DNA of 64,000 nucleotides from Ciona savignyi. Its lineage: Eukaryota > Chordata > Ascidiacea > Phlebobranchia > Cionidae. The stretch lies in NCBI GenBank assembly GCA_000149265.1, contig CH003333.1:187065-251064 (forward strand), read 5' to 3'. Shown here in pieces: positions 1 through 10,905 of this stretch; position 1 is the first letter of the stretch; every line of letters starts with the position of its first letter. A program made the position numbers and the translations under genes. Below the pieces are notes generated by a model. That model made no database searches, was not told the DNA's origin, and saw only the letters and a list, made by a program, of their open reading frames with translations.

Positions 1-1124
1 AGCATCGTAGACATGTTCCTCACGTTGCACCACAAGTCCATGGTCCTCGAGGTACTTGGAGAGCGTGGGAAGGGGGAGTCGCAGAAACTCTTCTTGTAGA
101 GATACTTTGCTAAAATTCTTGACTGCGTATCGTTTCGCTTTGCTGTATAAGCGATCTGTGGGGGGGGGGGGGGGGGTTGGGATCTTGTAATGATGGAAGT
201 GCCGTAATGTTATCAGCTGATAGGTGGTGGGATCGAAACTCGCCGCTAATTAGGCGGTTTTGTCATTGGGTAAACACATATTGGACATTGCCTCAGTATT
301 TAATGGGTTCTACTATATCATTGCTGTCTCATGGTGATCAAAATCACTGCATCCATTGCAAGATTTGCTCGTCGAGGCATTACTCATCCCCACCTAGTGC
401 ATGGAGTGACGCAAACTGCATGAGACCCAAACAATTGCTCTCGGCCACTTGTCGGATGAGGAACTTCTCACAGTGACTCTTCAACATGTCCATCTGGAAG
501 TAATCTGCAGCCTCTAACACATCCTGTTGAGGTGAGGGATCGTTTTTATAAAGTGGGGAGGAAAATGATTTTATCACCATCACGTAGAAGATGTTTTCCG
601 CGGGAAACTAGTAAACACACGAGTGTTACTCGCGCAAATTTTTGGCCCTGAAGGTTGGTTTATCTGGTGGGTTCGATACCAACACCAGCTACATGGTTGT
701 GTATTTGGACAAGGTACTTAGCGGACATCAACTGGACCAAGATGACTAATTGTTTGAGACAAAAACATTAGCAACATACACAATATATTGCAATAGCTCA
801 AGTAACCCGACGGTGGGCACGGGTTATCTGACTTGCCCGTATGTTAACCGCCTTTGCATTTCCTTTTACTGACACACACAACCACCAAGGTTATCGCTAA
901 GCAACACACAATTAATTGATTGAGATACTCGGTGATTAACACATCAGGTGGTGTATTAGGGTATTCCCCTATGTCGAACTAAAACAAAAATGGTGTGAAA
1001 TCCTACCTGAGCATTATCTGTGGTGACCTTGATAGTTTCGGCGTACGCATGTCGTACCAGCATTTCAACAATCTCAGGTTTGTGGCCCTGAATGTTGACC
1101 TTCCCTTCCCTCCCTTCCTTCATC
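1..1124 (-). CDS. Kelch-like protein (BTB-BACK region), partial at left edge
   Basis: Three minus-strand exons join in phase: 1124-1007, 523-394 and 155-1 (cut by the window edge). The first gives the second half of a BTB domain (GHKPEIVEMLVRHAY), the second the BTB end and the BTB-BACK linker (VLEAADYFQMD, NCLGLMQFASLHAL), the third the start of BACK (AKRYAVKNF, EEFLRLPL, VQREEHVYDA). This order is typical of KLHL proteins, which act as substrate adaptors of Cullin-3 ubiquitin ligases; kelch repeats should follow left of the window. Splice sites are canonical. The acceptor of the 155-1 exon follows a run of 17 C on the sense strand. The 5' exon with the start codon and first BTB half was not found in 1125-2450. 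Family assignment is firm; the exact paralogue is not determined. Confidence 0.85.
160..176. repeat. 17-bp poly-G/poly-C tract
   Basis: An uninterrupted run of 17 G on the plus strand. On the coding strand of the Kelch-like gene it is the polypyrimidine tract immediately before a 3' splice site. Confidence 0.9.
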
Positions 1125-2467
1125 CTATGGAAGATGGGTGGCATCAACACCACATTCATACTCACCACAATTTATTGTAATGGCCGGAAAACAAAGAAGG
1201 GGTGATCACACAGGCAATCGTAAGATTACCACACATCCACCGTTGGTTTAATTGCATTGTACTGTGTTTTATTGAGAAGTTTCTTCAATTTATCAAGACC
1301 TATTAATCCACTGGGTTCAGACAATTGATCTCACAAGCATCTGAACGACAGTTGAACATTAAATACCAAATAAGCCATGTGGACGAACAATGGATAACTC
1401 ACCATTCAACCATATTTGAAGGACAAAAAAACGAAACGAAAATTACTTTGAACTCAGCAGGGCGTGGAAGTAGGGACTATTTGCGGCTAGCACCACTCGA
1501 TGGCAGGCTATCTCCTGGTCTTCAACCGACAACACTAGATCCGTGAATTCATTGTTCTGCGAAGGAGGTCATTGTTCATTATACTGGTGTCTTTATTGCC
1601 ACATGTCTAAGTTGTTCGTGTTTAACCCCAAGGACTAGGTGCAGTTGTTGCAACTATTTGTGTTATGTACAACTAACTGTAATGTTGAGACATTGCTACA
1701 GTTCCCATTACAACAGGGCGTTTTCACACAATTTCTCCAAGTGGGCAACATAGTAGAAAAATGGATCGGTGTTCTTGTGGCTGGTTCCGAACCCACAGCC
1801 TTTTAGCTGACATCGTGACTCATATCTTGGAAAACATTGCTGAAACTTCATGCAAAAGGGGGACAAAACAATATGTGTGGCATTAGTCCAAAGAAAACCT
1901 AACATTACTATGGTTTGAAAATGTTTTACAACTCATTCTAAGAATTTCATTTTTATAGAACAAAAATTTAAATGGTTCCATTTTAATAAGACTATATTTT
2001 TAGAGATTTGAATCACAATCCACTTACTGTTCGACACTTTTGTAGTTTATCGATGAGCGCAACTCGTTGTGACGTGCACTGGACGGTGTTCGTGTTGGTG
2101 AGCTTTTGTTTGCGGGAATTGAAACAAACGGATTCAACCGATGAATAACTTGAGGTGCTGCCTGTTCTAGTCCTGCAACACAGGTTATCACACGATGGTT
2201 TGTGGTAGGGGGGGAAAGGAGGGGGGGGGGAGGTTAGTATTTACTGATGCATATTTGTATCAACTGGGACGGGGGAAACTAAAATGAGGGAAAGAGGGAA
2301 GGCAGAAAGGCAGAAAAAGATAAAGATTAAAGTTATGGTTGAAGTTAGGGTTAGGTTAAGATTAGTGTTTAAAGCAGGGTTAGAATTAGTTTCAATAATT
2401 TTAATAAGCAGTTTTCCTGTTTCCCTACGTTCCTCCTTTTAGTGTTGCCCACTGAGACTGTATACAG
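1125..2467. other. Gene-free stretch with degraded SINE fragments
   Basis: A minus-oriented piece of the window's common SINE lies at about 1195-1335, and a tRNA-like patch (minus) at about 1775-1815. G-rich simple sequence occurs at 2210-2235. No further Kelch-like exon was recognised. A plus-oriented SINE core at 765-905 lies inside a Kelch-like intron. Confidence 0.5.
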
Positions 2468-2891
2468 CAGCGGTTCCCAAACTGGCCGCCGCGGCGCCCT
2501 GGGGAGCCGCAAGACTTTGCCAGGGGCGCCGCGAAAGCATGCGGAAGTTGCTGCATTTATTATATTGTTTCCTCACAAAAAAAATTAGAGTACATGTGTT
2601 AGTTGGAGATGTATAAGCCTGGTGTGCAACCCCATAAAGTATTCGTTTTACTTGTTAAAAATCCATTGTTCGGTGTTAACTGCCACTATTTGCTGACTTA
2701 CCTTGCATTGTTTTCGAATAATGGTTTGTCAAATAACTNNNNNNNNNNNNNNNNNNNNNNNNNNNNNNNNNNNNNNNNNNNNNNNNNNNNNNNNNNNNNN
2801 NNNNNNNNNNNNNNNNNNNNNNNNNNNNNNNNNNNNNNGTTTAATAAATTTACAAAAGGCGCCGCCAACAACAAAAGTTTGGGAACCGCTG
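2468..2891. mobile_element. Non-autonomous hAT-type element with assembly gap
   Basis: The element begins CAGCGGTTCCCAAACT and ends with the exact inverse, giving 16-bp perfect terminal inverted repeats. The 8-bp direct repeat gtatacag flanks it at 2460-2467 and 2892-2899. CAG...CTG termini with an 8-bp target duplication are hallmarks of the hAT superfamily. The interior is GC-rich near the left end and contains 100 N (2739-2838), so the real length is unknown. No transposase is visible in the known part. Confidence 0.9.
2739..2838. other. Assembly gap (100 N)
   Basis: Exactly 100 N, a conventional scaffold gap of arbitrary size, inside a hAT-type element. Translations across it are meaningless. 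Confidence 0.99.
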
Positions 2892-3461
2892 GTATACAGG
2901 ATAACTAGCCAACCGATTTTTTGTCGGTTTAGCACTTAAAAATCAAGAAACGATTTGTCTGGAACTACACAATAGAGCAATTAGGTATTGTGAAAAGCTC
3001 AAATCCTATGACAGTGGCGCCAATCAATAAAACCATGGTTTTAACTAAAATGATTTTAATTTGTAATTCTGCCATTTTTACAACATACAAAGCAACAACC
3101 CATGTAAAATAAGTAGGGTGACAAGACCCAGGAATTATCACAGATTTTCTTTCATTTTAGGGTTTTTTGTATATATGATAAAAACTCAATAAAAGAAAAA
3201 AAACGAATCAGAAATTTGGAATATATTTCTACCAGCTTTCCTTGTCAGAGGAAAACATCATCCATTCCTATTCTAAACGTGGACATAATAAGTTGCTCTC
3301 ACTTTAACAAAAATTATGTACTTACTGAATAGTAAGGGCATGGTAATAAATTAATTATTTTTTTTCTTTTATAAATGTTGGTTACCATCATACGTATTGG
3401 CCGCATATTCAGAGGGAAATATATATTTAATTTCAAATTAGGCGAAAATAGAAAACGACAC

Positions 3462-4500
3462 CACTGGCGTAGAGTCTGGGCGTGCGGGGCCAAAACAGCG
3501 TCTACTGCGTAATTTGTTAGGTCTAAATTACCGTTTTTAAAATCGTCCTTAATTTTGTTTTATGTATTAAGCAAACGCCTCTACCTTAAACCCTTTCCCT
3601 ATTAAACGGATATTACGGCATGTGACATTTCTGCGCACTTCGCTTTAGGTAGGCAGATGACCGGACGAGTTCGGAAAGAAATGGACGCACTCGCACGAAA
3701 ATTTGCGCTGTAGGTCTGGAGAAACGCATAAGGCAGCCAATTGCAAATTGAAAAGCTATTCCGAAATCAAAGTTTATTTTCTTAAGTTTCATGAGCCGTT
3801 TACAAATTTAATCTATTTAATCAATTAACCCGCTCAGAATTATAGTTCAAATTATGCTTCACGTAACATATTTCACGTTTAAATGATATTAAAATAGTTC
3901 AAATTAAGCTTCACGTAACATATTTCACGTTTAAATGATATTAAAATAGTTCAAATTATGCTTCACGTAACATATTTCACATTTAAATGATATTAAAATA
4001 GTTCACATTTCACTTCACGTAACATATTTCACATTTAAATGATATTAAAATAGTCTACGTTACGTTTCACGTAACATATTTCACGTTTAAATGATATTAA
4101 AATAGTTCACATTACACTTCACGTAACATATTTCACAATTAAATGATATTAAAATAGTCTATGTAACGCTCAGGGAACAAAGTCCATCGTCGAAATCGGA
4201 GACTAATTCGTCTGTCGCAACTGCGGTGGTTTCCCTTTGAATGACTAAACTATTTTAATCTAATTTAAATTTAAAATTTAAGACGATGGAATTCATCTGG
4301 ACGCGTGTATTAATGTATTGCTGCTGTTTTCCAAGATTTTAAAAAGGAACTGTCGTTCTGATACATAATATGTGTACAGTTAAATAAACAGTTGTAAGGG
4401 TGTACAATTCAAATAAAAAGTAACTTTAAAATTTTTTTTCGCGCTGCCGCGCGAACGTTTTTTTGGCACTCCCGCCAATTTGCAAAACTCTACGCCTATG
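3462..4500. mobile_element. Non-autonomous hAT-type element carrying a 52-bp tandem array
   Basis: The left end CACTGGCGTAGAGT matches the inverse of the right end at 12 of 14 positions. The 8-bp direct repeat aacgacac flanks the element exactly (3454-3461 and 4501-4508), supporting a hAT-type insertion of 1039 bp. It has no long open frame and contains a six-unit 52-bp tandem repeat at 3842-4160. Shared TIRs with an autonomous hAT would settle the family. Confidence 0.85.
3842..4160. repeat. Six tandem copies of a 52-bp unit
   Basis: Each unit carries TTCACGTAACATATTTCAC followed by a TTAAATGATATTAAAATAG segment, with small substitutions between copies. The first two units start exactly 52 bp apart (3842 and 3894). 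The array lies wholly inside the hAT-type element 3462-4500. Confidence 0.9.
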
Positions 4501-4673
4501 AACGACACTCATAAGTGACAAGTGTACATAATGGTGAGCCAGCGTGCTATGCACCTTGATTACACATTTGGTAGAAGCACAGCTGTGTGTGCGAAGTAAT
4601 CTAACAACTGCCCATGTGATATTGCCCCTGTGTTCTTTAAATAACCAGGATAAAACAGGAATATACTTCTATA

Positions 4674-6373
4674 TCATTTCCTTAAAACCCAAACACCGAT
4701 TTCAACAAACCTTTTGGCGCCCCTCGAGAAAATAATATTCCTCCCTCCACCCTGAAGTCTCGACCCATTGAGCCCCGACGATTCACCCACTTCCTGAGGT
4801 GGGTACGGTGGGGGGATGGGGTCATGGAAATCCGATATACTGCTCATGCCGTCCGACCAATCATGCTCTTCCCCGGCGAATGAATCGCTCGAAAACCCAT
4901 CGCGACTCGGAGGTCCTCTGATCATCTCGTTCGGATGCTCGTTGTTGAGGTTGGGGGAGTCAAAATACCCGCCCTGTGTGGTTGAACAAACTTTGAGTTA
5001 TTGTAAATTTGTTATTTATTAAATATATATTTGTAAATTTGTTACCGGTAATTACTGATTATACTTGTAAATTTGTTATTTAATAAATATATATTTGTAA
5101 ATATGTTATTTAATGAATATAAATATACAAATACACATGACCGCCACAAATTATTTTGACAAAAACACAAATTAACTTTGATATTATCCACAAACCTGAG
5201 TCCTGTTACCTCATGCCAGGAACAATTAGCCACGATATGGGTTGACTCTTGACTCATACACTGGTTACAAGTGATAAAGAAAAGCTAGAGCAACGTCTTT
5301 ACATATATACAACAAACTGCAATAGCTCTAGTAACCAGAATGTAACCAATCTGATGATTACCAACTGTGTGTTTTCCCACCCTGGTGTAAAAGTGAGTAG
5401 TCTATTCTATGGAAGAATATATCCACCTGTTCCCGCCTGGATCTATAATTAGCTCGAAGTGGTGGATGAAGCACGACCGCTCCTGCTCTTCCCCGTTGCC
5501 GTCTGTTCACTCCCTGCATTTGGAATTCTTCATCGTTTTCCTGGCAAATTACATGTAATGTATACAATCAGTTTGGATTTAAAAAATGTCTTTTTTTTAT
5601 TATCATAAATAAAGGAATCGTTGTATATTAACGCATAATGGCATTTGGAATTCTTCATCGTTTTCCTGCCAACATATATACAATGTAAGAAAATAAAATT
5701 AATGGGAGCACATGACGCCTATTGTTTGAATATCAGAGCTATTGCTGTGTGTTGTGTAGTAGAACCCATTAATCCACTGGGTTCAGGCAATGTCCACGAA
5801 GTGCCTTGCACAAGAATACAGCTGACTAGCTAGTGACCAGTTTAGAATGTGCAACCACTTGTCTGAAACACAACGCACCAACCCACTAAGCTAATCAGCC
5901 GTTTTAATTTGTGCAGTTTAGAACTAAATGAGCAGGTGGACAAATGAAGCTGGGTTTATTCAGTGAACTGACTGTTGCGCTCATGAAAATTTATATAGGG
6001 GCTATTGCTCAAATTTGCACAGCTCCAGTAGTGGTAAAACATCTTACAGTAAAAAGCAGATCACACAAGACATCTTATAAATCAAGTACATTTTTAAAAA
6101 AACTTTTTTTACAGAACTCAGTAACTAGTTTGAATGACAGATCATACACAAACCACAAAATCTAGAATTGGGAGATCCATTGGAATATCGAGATTGTCGG
6201 CGCCTAATCCACGGATTCTGTTGGGGTGTGCAAGGTTCCGACTCGGCCCGGGAGAATTTTGATCTCTATGGGCCATGTCCTCGACTCTTCCTTTTGTTGT
6301 TTCCGTTGGTTGCAATTCAGATTGTTCATTTACAACAGCAAACTTACAGATAGGTTTGAGAGCATTTTTGTGA
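4674..6373 (-). CDS. Unrecognised multi-exon gene, three 3' exons (acidic Ser/Pro-rich tail)
   Basis: Three minus-strand exons with GT/AG borders join in phase: 6373-6154 (enters in phase 2, leaves in phase 0), 5540-5427 and 4973-4674, the last ending at a stop. Together they give about 210 residues. Exon one includes NLDIPMDLPILDF; exon two is basic (NRRQRGRAG, YRSRREQ); exon three is acidic and aromatic (GEEHDWSDGMSS) with a PPPYPP motif that could bind WW domains. The composition suggests a cytoplasmic tail, for example of a cadherin-type receptor, but I do not recognise the family. No membrane segment or upstream exon was found to the right. The closed phases support a real gene; identity is open. 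Confidence 0.5.
5002..5125. repeat. AT-rich tandem repeat
   Basis: Repeated ttgtaaatttgttatt/ataaatatatat segments, in an intron of the unassigned minus-strand gene. A separate 27-bp direct repeat of the exon-two acceptor region occurs at 5518-5545 and 5643-5670. Confidence 0.7.
5745..5905 (-). repeat. SINE fragment (tRNA-like head half)
   Basis: Reverse-orientation copy of the SINE head: tRNA-like promoter region, then the conserved AACCCAGTGGATTAATGGGTTCT-type segment. It lies in an intron of the unassigned gene. Confidence 0.7.
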
Positions 6374-6399
6374 CTGGGAATATTTATTTTTGGTAAAGC

Positions 6400-6575
6400 A
6401 AATAGTTTAGTTTAATTATTTTTTTGCCTCAGTATTAAAAAATGGCAAACGAATTATGGCACAGAAACAGAAAAAGACGTCAAAACAAACAGTTAAAACA
6501 CGTCATTAAAAAAAAGATATAATTAAAAAATATAGCGTACATGGCAACCAAACCTAAGCAGAAAACAATAATATG
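6400..6575. repeat. Interspersed repeat, copy 1
   Basis: Shares the series of segments TTTTTGCC(T/C)CAGT, AAAAAATGGCAAACGAAT, TTAAAACACGTCA and AATATAGCG with 28016-28205, and partly with 27915-27990. No coding frame is shared between copies. Class unknown. Confidence 0.7.
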
Positions 6576-8188
6576 CAAATAGAATAAGATGTTCATGTTT
6601 ACAACTGTAGATGGGAAAAGGCAAAGAGCATATTTTCTCTTTGAGACATTATGGATGTTAAACAACTAACAAACATGTCGCACTCAAAACAAATTTGGGT
6701 AAAACCTGCAAACCGATATTTTTTAGTGCAAAATGACAAGAAAGGTTTTTTTATCTACAAAAATTGCATGTATCTCCAGATAGTTTTTGCATGTGTAATT
6801 GTCATGGTGGTTGCATTGTCTTGTCACTGCTGCCTGATTGGGATGTTTCTACTCTTTTAGTTTTACTCGATAATCCACTAAGATTATGCGATGGTAAGTC
6901 TATGTAACACTTTGTAACTAAGTGTTTATTATACTTTCGGTATTAAGATAATTTTTGAGCTACGTTACTGTCTTAAACAAGTTTTCTCAATGCAATTCTT
7001 TTTTATTTTTAATTTATATTTTCAATTGCATTTATTATTGGGTCGCACCTGTTAGGATGACCATATGGTTTATTGCTGTCTCCTAGTTGGCTTAAGTTTT
7101 TTTGTTTTATTTTTGTTAAGTATAAAGATATATATGTTGTTGGTTTTGATTCAACAATGTATCTAAGCCACTCAAGTTATCGGGCCAGATTGAAAAAGTT
7201 AAAGAAAGCTGCGTGATGGGTAGTATAGTCGGTAATCTCAGTCGGGTTAAGTGTAAACCGTCAGCCAATAGGTTGTTGGTTCAAAACTAGCCGCTGGCTA
7301 GGTATTATTTCATTTGTCAATGCGTTTGCGGACATCGCCATAACACAGTGGATTATTGGATTGAACATTAAAATGGTAGAAACGTGTTTATTATTAGATA
7401 CAAGACTAATTGTAGTCTAAGACCAACAATAAACATAAAAATCCTATCCTGAACCGAATTACGTTGATAATCTAAATTCAACATTTAATATCAATATATT
7501 TAAAGACACGATAAAAAAGGCAATTAATTGCAGGGGGTTTCCCTTTCTATATACACTTCCCAGCAGTTTGTTTAAAATATTTTATTTTTTATATAATTTA
7601 AAAAAACAAGCATAAATAAAAACTTACGTATTGTTACTTTTTAATAAAAAATCCACTTGCATATACCCCGTTTTTGACCATTTTGTAACAAATATATCGG
7701 CCATTTTCGTTCGGTTCTGTAGTAAATTCGCGGTTTGTATCCTAATATCTTTTTTGCGCATTATATTAAGTGTTGTTAAACTTGTTAAAATAAGTCCTTA
7801 TGAATGCACAGCTGTGGCCTGGCAATCGGCTATAATGTCCGCACCGGTGTTTTCTATATAATTCTTTCCACATTACGCAATAAGTGGCAATATATTTTGT
7901 TTCGTTTTGTGTGCAAATTCAGTTTGATTAATTCAATTATAAGAACGCGTTCTTTTTATCAGGGGTTAAATCAAACCAATTATTGGTTTAAGTGCGGCTA
8001 AGTGATGAGGGTTTCCAAAAAATGGTTTATGGTAATGGGTATGGGGTATTCGCATCGTTTTTGTTCGCCATGAAAATTACTATCGATTTATAATGGTTTT
8101 AAAATTTCAGCTGGTTTATAATACCTGGTAAATTACTGCAAGTTGATATGGGAAATCCATTAAAATATAAAATGCATAATTTAACATA
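6576..8188. other. Gene-free stretch
   Basis: Mostly AT-rich unique sequence. A SINE head half in plus orientation lies at about 7215-7375. Short open frames here have no coding character that I can support. Confidence 0.5.
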
Positions 8189-8281
8189 CCGGTTTGTAGC
8201 TGTGGGAGAGGTCGGGTGTTTGCTGAGGACATGAGGACATGTCTTAGTAAGTTGCGCTGCGCGTTTTATTTTTTGCCGGGT
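8189..8281 (+). pseudogene. Displaced copy of part of the EGF exon of the CUB/ZP gene
   Basis: This plus-strand segment matches the second half of the minus-strand EGF exon at 18307-18208, including the Cys-x-Cys part, the RVLAEDMRTC-like stretch and the same phase-1 donor GTAAGT, plus about 35 bp of intron. It starts mid-exon and lacks the first EGF cysteines, so it is a truncated duplicate. It sits at the left end of the duplicated block carrying Kazal copy A. Confidence 0.8.
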
Positions 8282-8664
8282 CGAGTTAACGATGCTATTG
8301 TAATGTGTTGTGTGTGATTGAGATGTTCCTTCAGCTTTAGGAAACCATTATCACACTATAACCAAGTGAGATAAGTATTTAACAGGCTTAGTATTAGTCG
8401 GACAAACCGCAGTGGTAGTCCAGGGATATAATGGTTTGTGGGTTTACTGGAACTGTCTAAACAAGGAAAATAAAAACACCATGTTTTTAGAACGATATCG
8501 CTCTTCCAAGTAGCATGTTTGCTTGTAAATGACAGATAAAGAAAAAGGGCATCACGATTTATAATTCGACCGCAATTGGCATAAGTTATACCAGAATTGG
8601 AGTTACCGAAGTCGGTGTGGCCACTTTCGCCTATTTTGCTACCAATCGGTCTTTTTGCAGGAAA

Positions 8665-9657
8665 ATGAACAGCTTTACATCACTTGTTATTCTTTTTGGA
8701 CTCGGTATGTATTGTAGTGTTGAGTTTGTTATAGCGTTTAATGCAAATCTTTTAAAATTGCTTTCTCCTACCGGTATACGTAAAGCGTGTAGTGACATTT
8801 GCGGCTTCTGTAATATTTTTTGCTTATTATACTAAGTTATGTTAAAATTGTAAAAACGGGCGTTTAATGCGCGCACAGCTGTTCCTCATGTCAATCAATT
8901 TCCTGTTAACCGGCTATTATCCCCAACGCTTCCTTTATAATCGTTTACACACACATTATGCCATACGTATTTGCAAGCTGATGTTTTGTGTATAAAAAAG
9001 TATTTGCATATTTTTTTATTATCAAAAACGCGTTTTGAGAACTCAGGTCAGATTTAGTGCTATAGGTATAAGCACGCCAACCGACCACAAAAGAACCTGA
9101 TTCTCCACAAGCGTTTTCCTTCCGTCGAAGAGTTATGGGATGAGATCCCGGTAGTTACATTCTTTCGGCCATGTCAATTCCTAAACCCACCGGTTTAATG
9201 GATGTAACAAAAACCACAGCAATGTGTCCATCGTATTCAATGTAACACATCCGGTAACCCGATTGTGTGCTCGAGGTAATCTAACTATCTCCCATAAAAC
9301 CATCATACGACCCACAAACACACATAAATGAGCAACTACTTAAATCCTAATCTTCATTTATTTTTTCAGTTGTTGCAGCAACGGCTCGAGTAAGTAAACA
9401 AACACAGCTGTTCTTTCCTTGAAAATTATATAACTTTTGCCTCACAAGACTCTGCAAAGATTTTGGAGCTGAAGACATTTAATTAAATTCACATCTTGTA
9501 GGTCCAACCTTGCAGCTATGCGCTTTACTCCACTGTGAACGCTTGCCCACTTGATTTCAACCCAATATGCGGTAGCGATGGAGTCACTTATGGCAACTAC
9601 TGCTTCTTCTGTGTCCAGCATATCCAGCACAAGTACGTAGTCCCCGTCATAATATGA
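8665..9657 (+). CDS. Kazal-type secreted protease inhibitor, copy A (last cysteine lost)
   Basis: Three exons join in phase: 8665-8704, 9370-9389 and 9502-9657. The first two encode a signal peptide (MNSFTSLVILFGL then VVAATAR). The third encodes a Kazal domain with C-x10-C-x7-C-x10-C-x2-C spacing and the hallmark CGSDGVTYGNYC. Kazal domains are canonical serine-protease inhibitors; the residue two after the second Cys (P1) is Leu, suggesting chymotrypsin- or elastase-like targets. In copy B the sixth cysteine is TGC; here the codon is TAC (Tyr, 9634-9636), so the Cys1-Cys5 or equivalent bonding would be incomplete. That suggests a decaying paralogue, unless a further 3' exon supplies the cysteine. 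Introns and flanks are shared with copy B. Confidence 0.75.
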
Positions 9658-9744
9658 TCAGCTGTTTTAATTTGGATGGACGCAGAAAACGTGCGATGTG
9701 CGATGGCGCACTTCGTTATGTTTAAGTCGTTTAATTCATACCAA

Positions 9745-10905
9745 TTCATATCAAACACATTGCAAAGTAACCCGACGGTGGGCGCAAGGTGATCTGACGA
9801 TTTCCCGTGTGTTACTATGGGTTCCATTTGGACAAATGGGGACATATTGTTTTTTTTCCGTTTTTTTTCTTCTTTTTTTGTCAAACGTTGGACAGGCATG
9901 TCATGTCGCCCCGACATCTACCAGAAGGGGCAATGTAATCGTAATGAAACTTTGTCATTTGTTAGATCACATGCTCTAGATATGCAGAAACCAAAAATAT
10001 ACCCAGGGGAATTCTCCTGGAAGGTGAAAAACCAAAACGGTATCTTTTAAAAAAAAAATAGCTATTTAGGGCAAAGCGCTTGAACGGCTACTCCAATTTC
10101 AATTAGATTTGGTAAACTGTAAGTGCATTGGCCACTGATATAACCCTTAAAAAAATTACCTAGGGAAATAATATACCCTGGGGAATTCCCCTGAAAGGTG
10201 TAAAACCAAATCGGTATTTTTTTAAATTAGCTTCTTTGGGCATAGCGTTTGAACGGCCGAAATGTTAGTTTCCTGTCCGTTTTATGTACCATTAAGCAAA
10301 AAGAAATAAAATACATAGGGAAATACCCTAAAAATTAAGATTTGTTTTTAAACCATGATTGTTACATGCATGCCTTATTGCACCGAAATCTCCAACAAGG
10401 AGTCGCCAAAGCGGATTTAAACTGTTAGTTAGATTATTTAACAAATATCTAACTTGAATAACAAAACTTAGATATGTACAAGCAGAAATTTTTGAACTAA
10501 ACCCATAGGAATTCACCGAAATAATGAAAAACTCAATCGGGCTGTTTTGGGAATTTACCTTCCTTTTACTAAAGCGCTTGACAAGAGACTTAAATTTAAA
10601 AAATGTGTGGTAAAATGTTCGAAAACATGCTTATTATTTTTTAACTACACATAGAAAAGAAGTTTGGTTTAATAACTATGGGACCCATGCGATTATGCTT
10701 GCAGAAACAAACTACATACCCGGTGTATAAAATACAAATTGTGGTTAGAGACCCTGCTCGCATATATATCTGTATATCATACAAAAAGTGTTTTACAAAT
10801 AGTGGTGGTTAAACACGTGGTTGACACTTTCTTCTAGTTTCTTCTTTCGTTTTCGCATTCACGGGGATAAACATGAATATCCTATTATATCACTACATCC
10901 GCGAC
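9745..10905 (+). repeat. SINE core and tail, interrupted by a 1-kb repeat
   Basis: The core (GTAACCCGACGGTGGGCGC and following, 9745-9813) and tail (CATTCACGGGGATAAACATG, about 10855-10905) are separated by the inserted element 9814-10837. Confidence 0.8.
9814..10837. mobile_element. Unclassified 1-kb interspersed repeat, copy 1
   Basis: Starts ATGGGTTCCATTTGG shortly after the left junction and ends GTGGTTGACACTTTCTTCTAG. The same start and end occur in copy 2 (about 12352-13443). It is inserted in a SINE. Internally, a segment with a GAATTC-CCTG core followed by AAAACC recurs at about 10005, 10175 and 10505, so the element is built of degenerate subrepeats. The CTAG 3' end would suit a Helitron, but no 5' TC end or clear hairpin was found. 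Confidence 0.7.

Noticed and set aside
177..476. Plus-strand open frame across the Kelch-like exon
   Set aside because: It is antisense to the 523-394 exon, which has clear BTB-BACK homology and proper splice borders.
2603..2939. Open frames crossing the 100-N gap
   Set aside because: Artefacts of unknown bases inside a hAT-type element.
6651..6860. Plus-strand frame with a hydrophobic stretch
   Set aside because: No splice context, homology or conservation; such frames are expected by chance in AT-rich sequence.
8617..8835. Read-through frame MATFAYFATNRS... over Kazal exon 1
   Set aside because: The sequence after GGACTCG is a GTATGT donor; the spliced form gives a better signal peptide and the Kazal domain.
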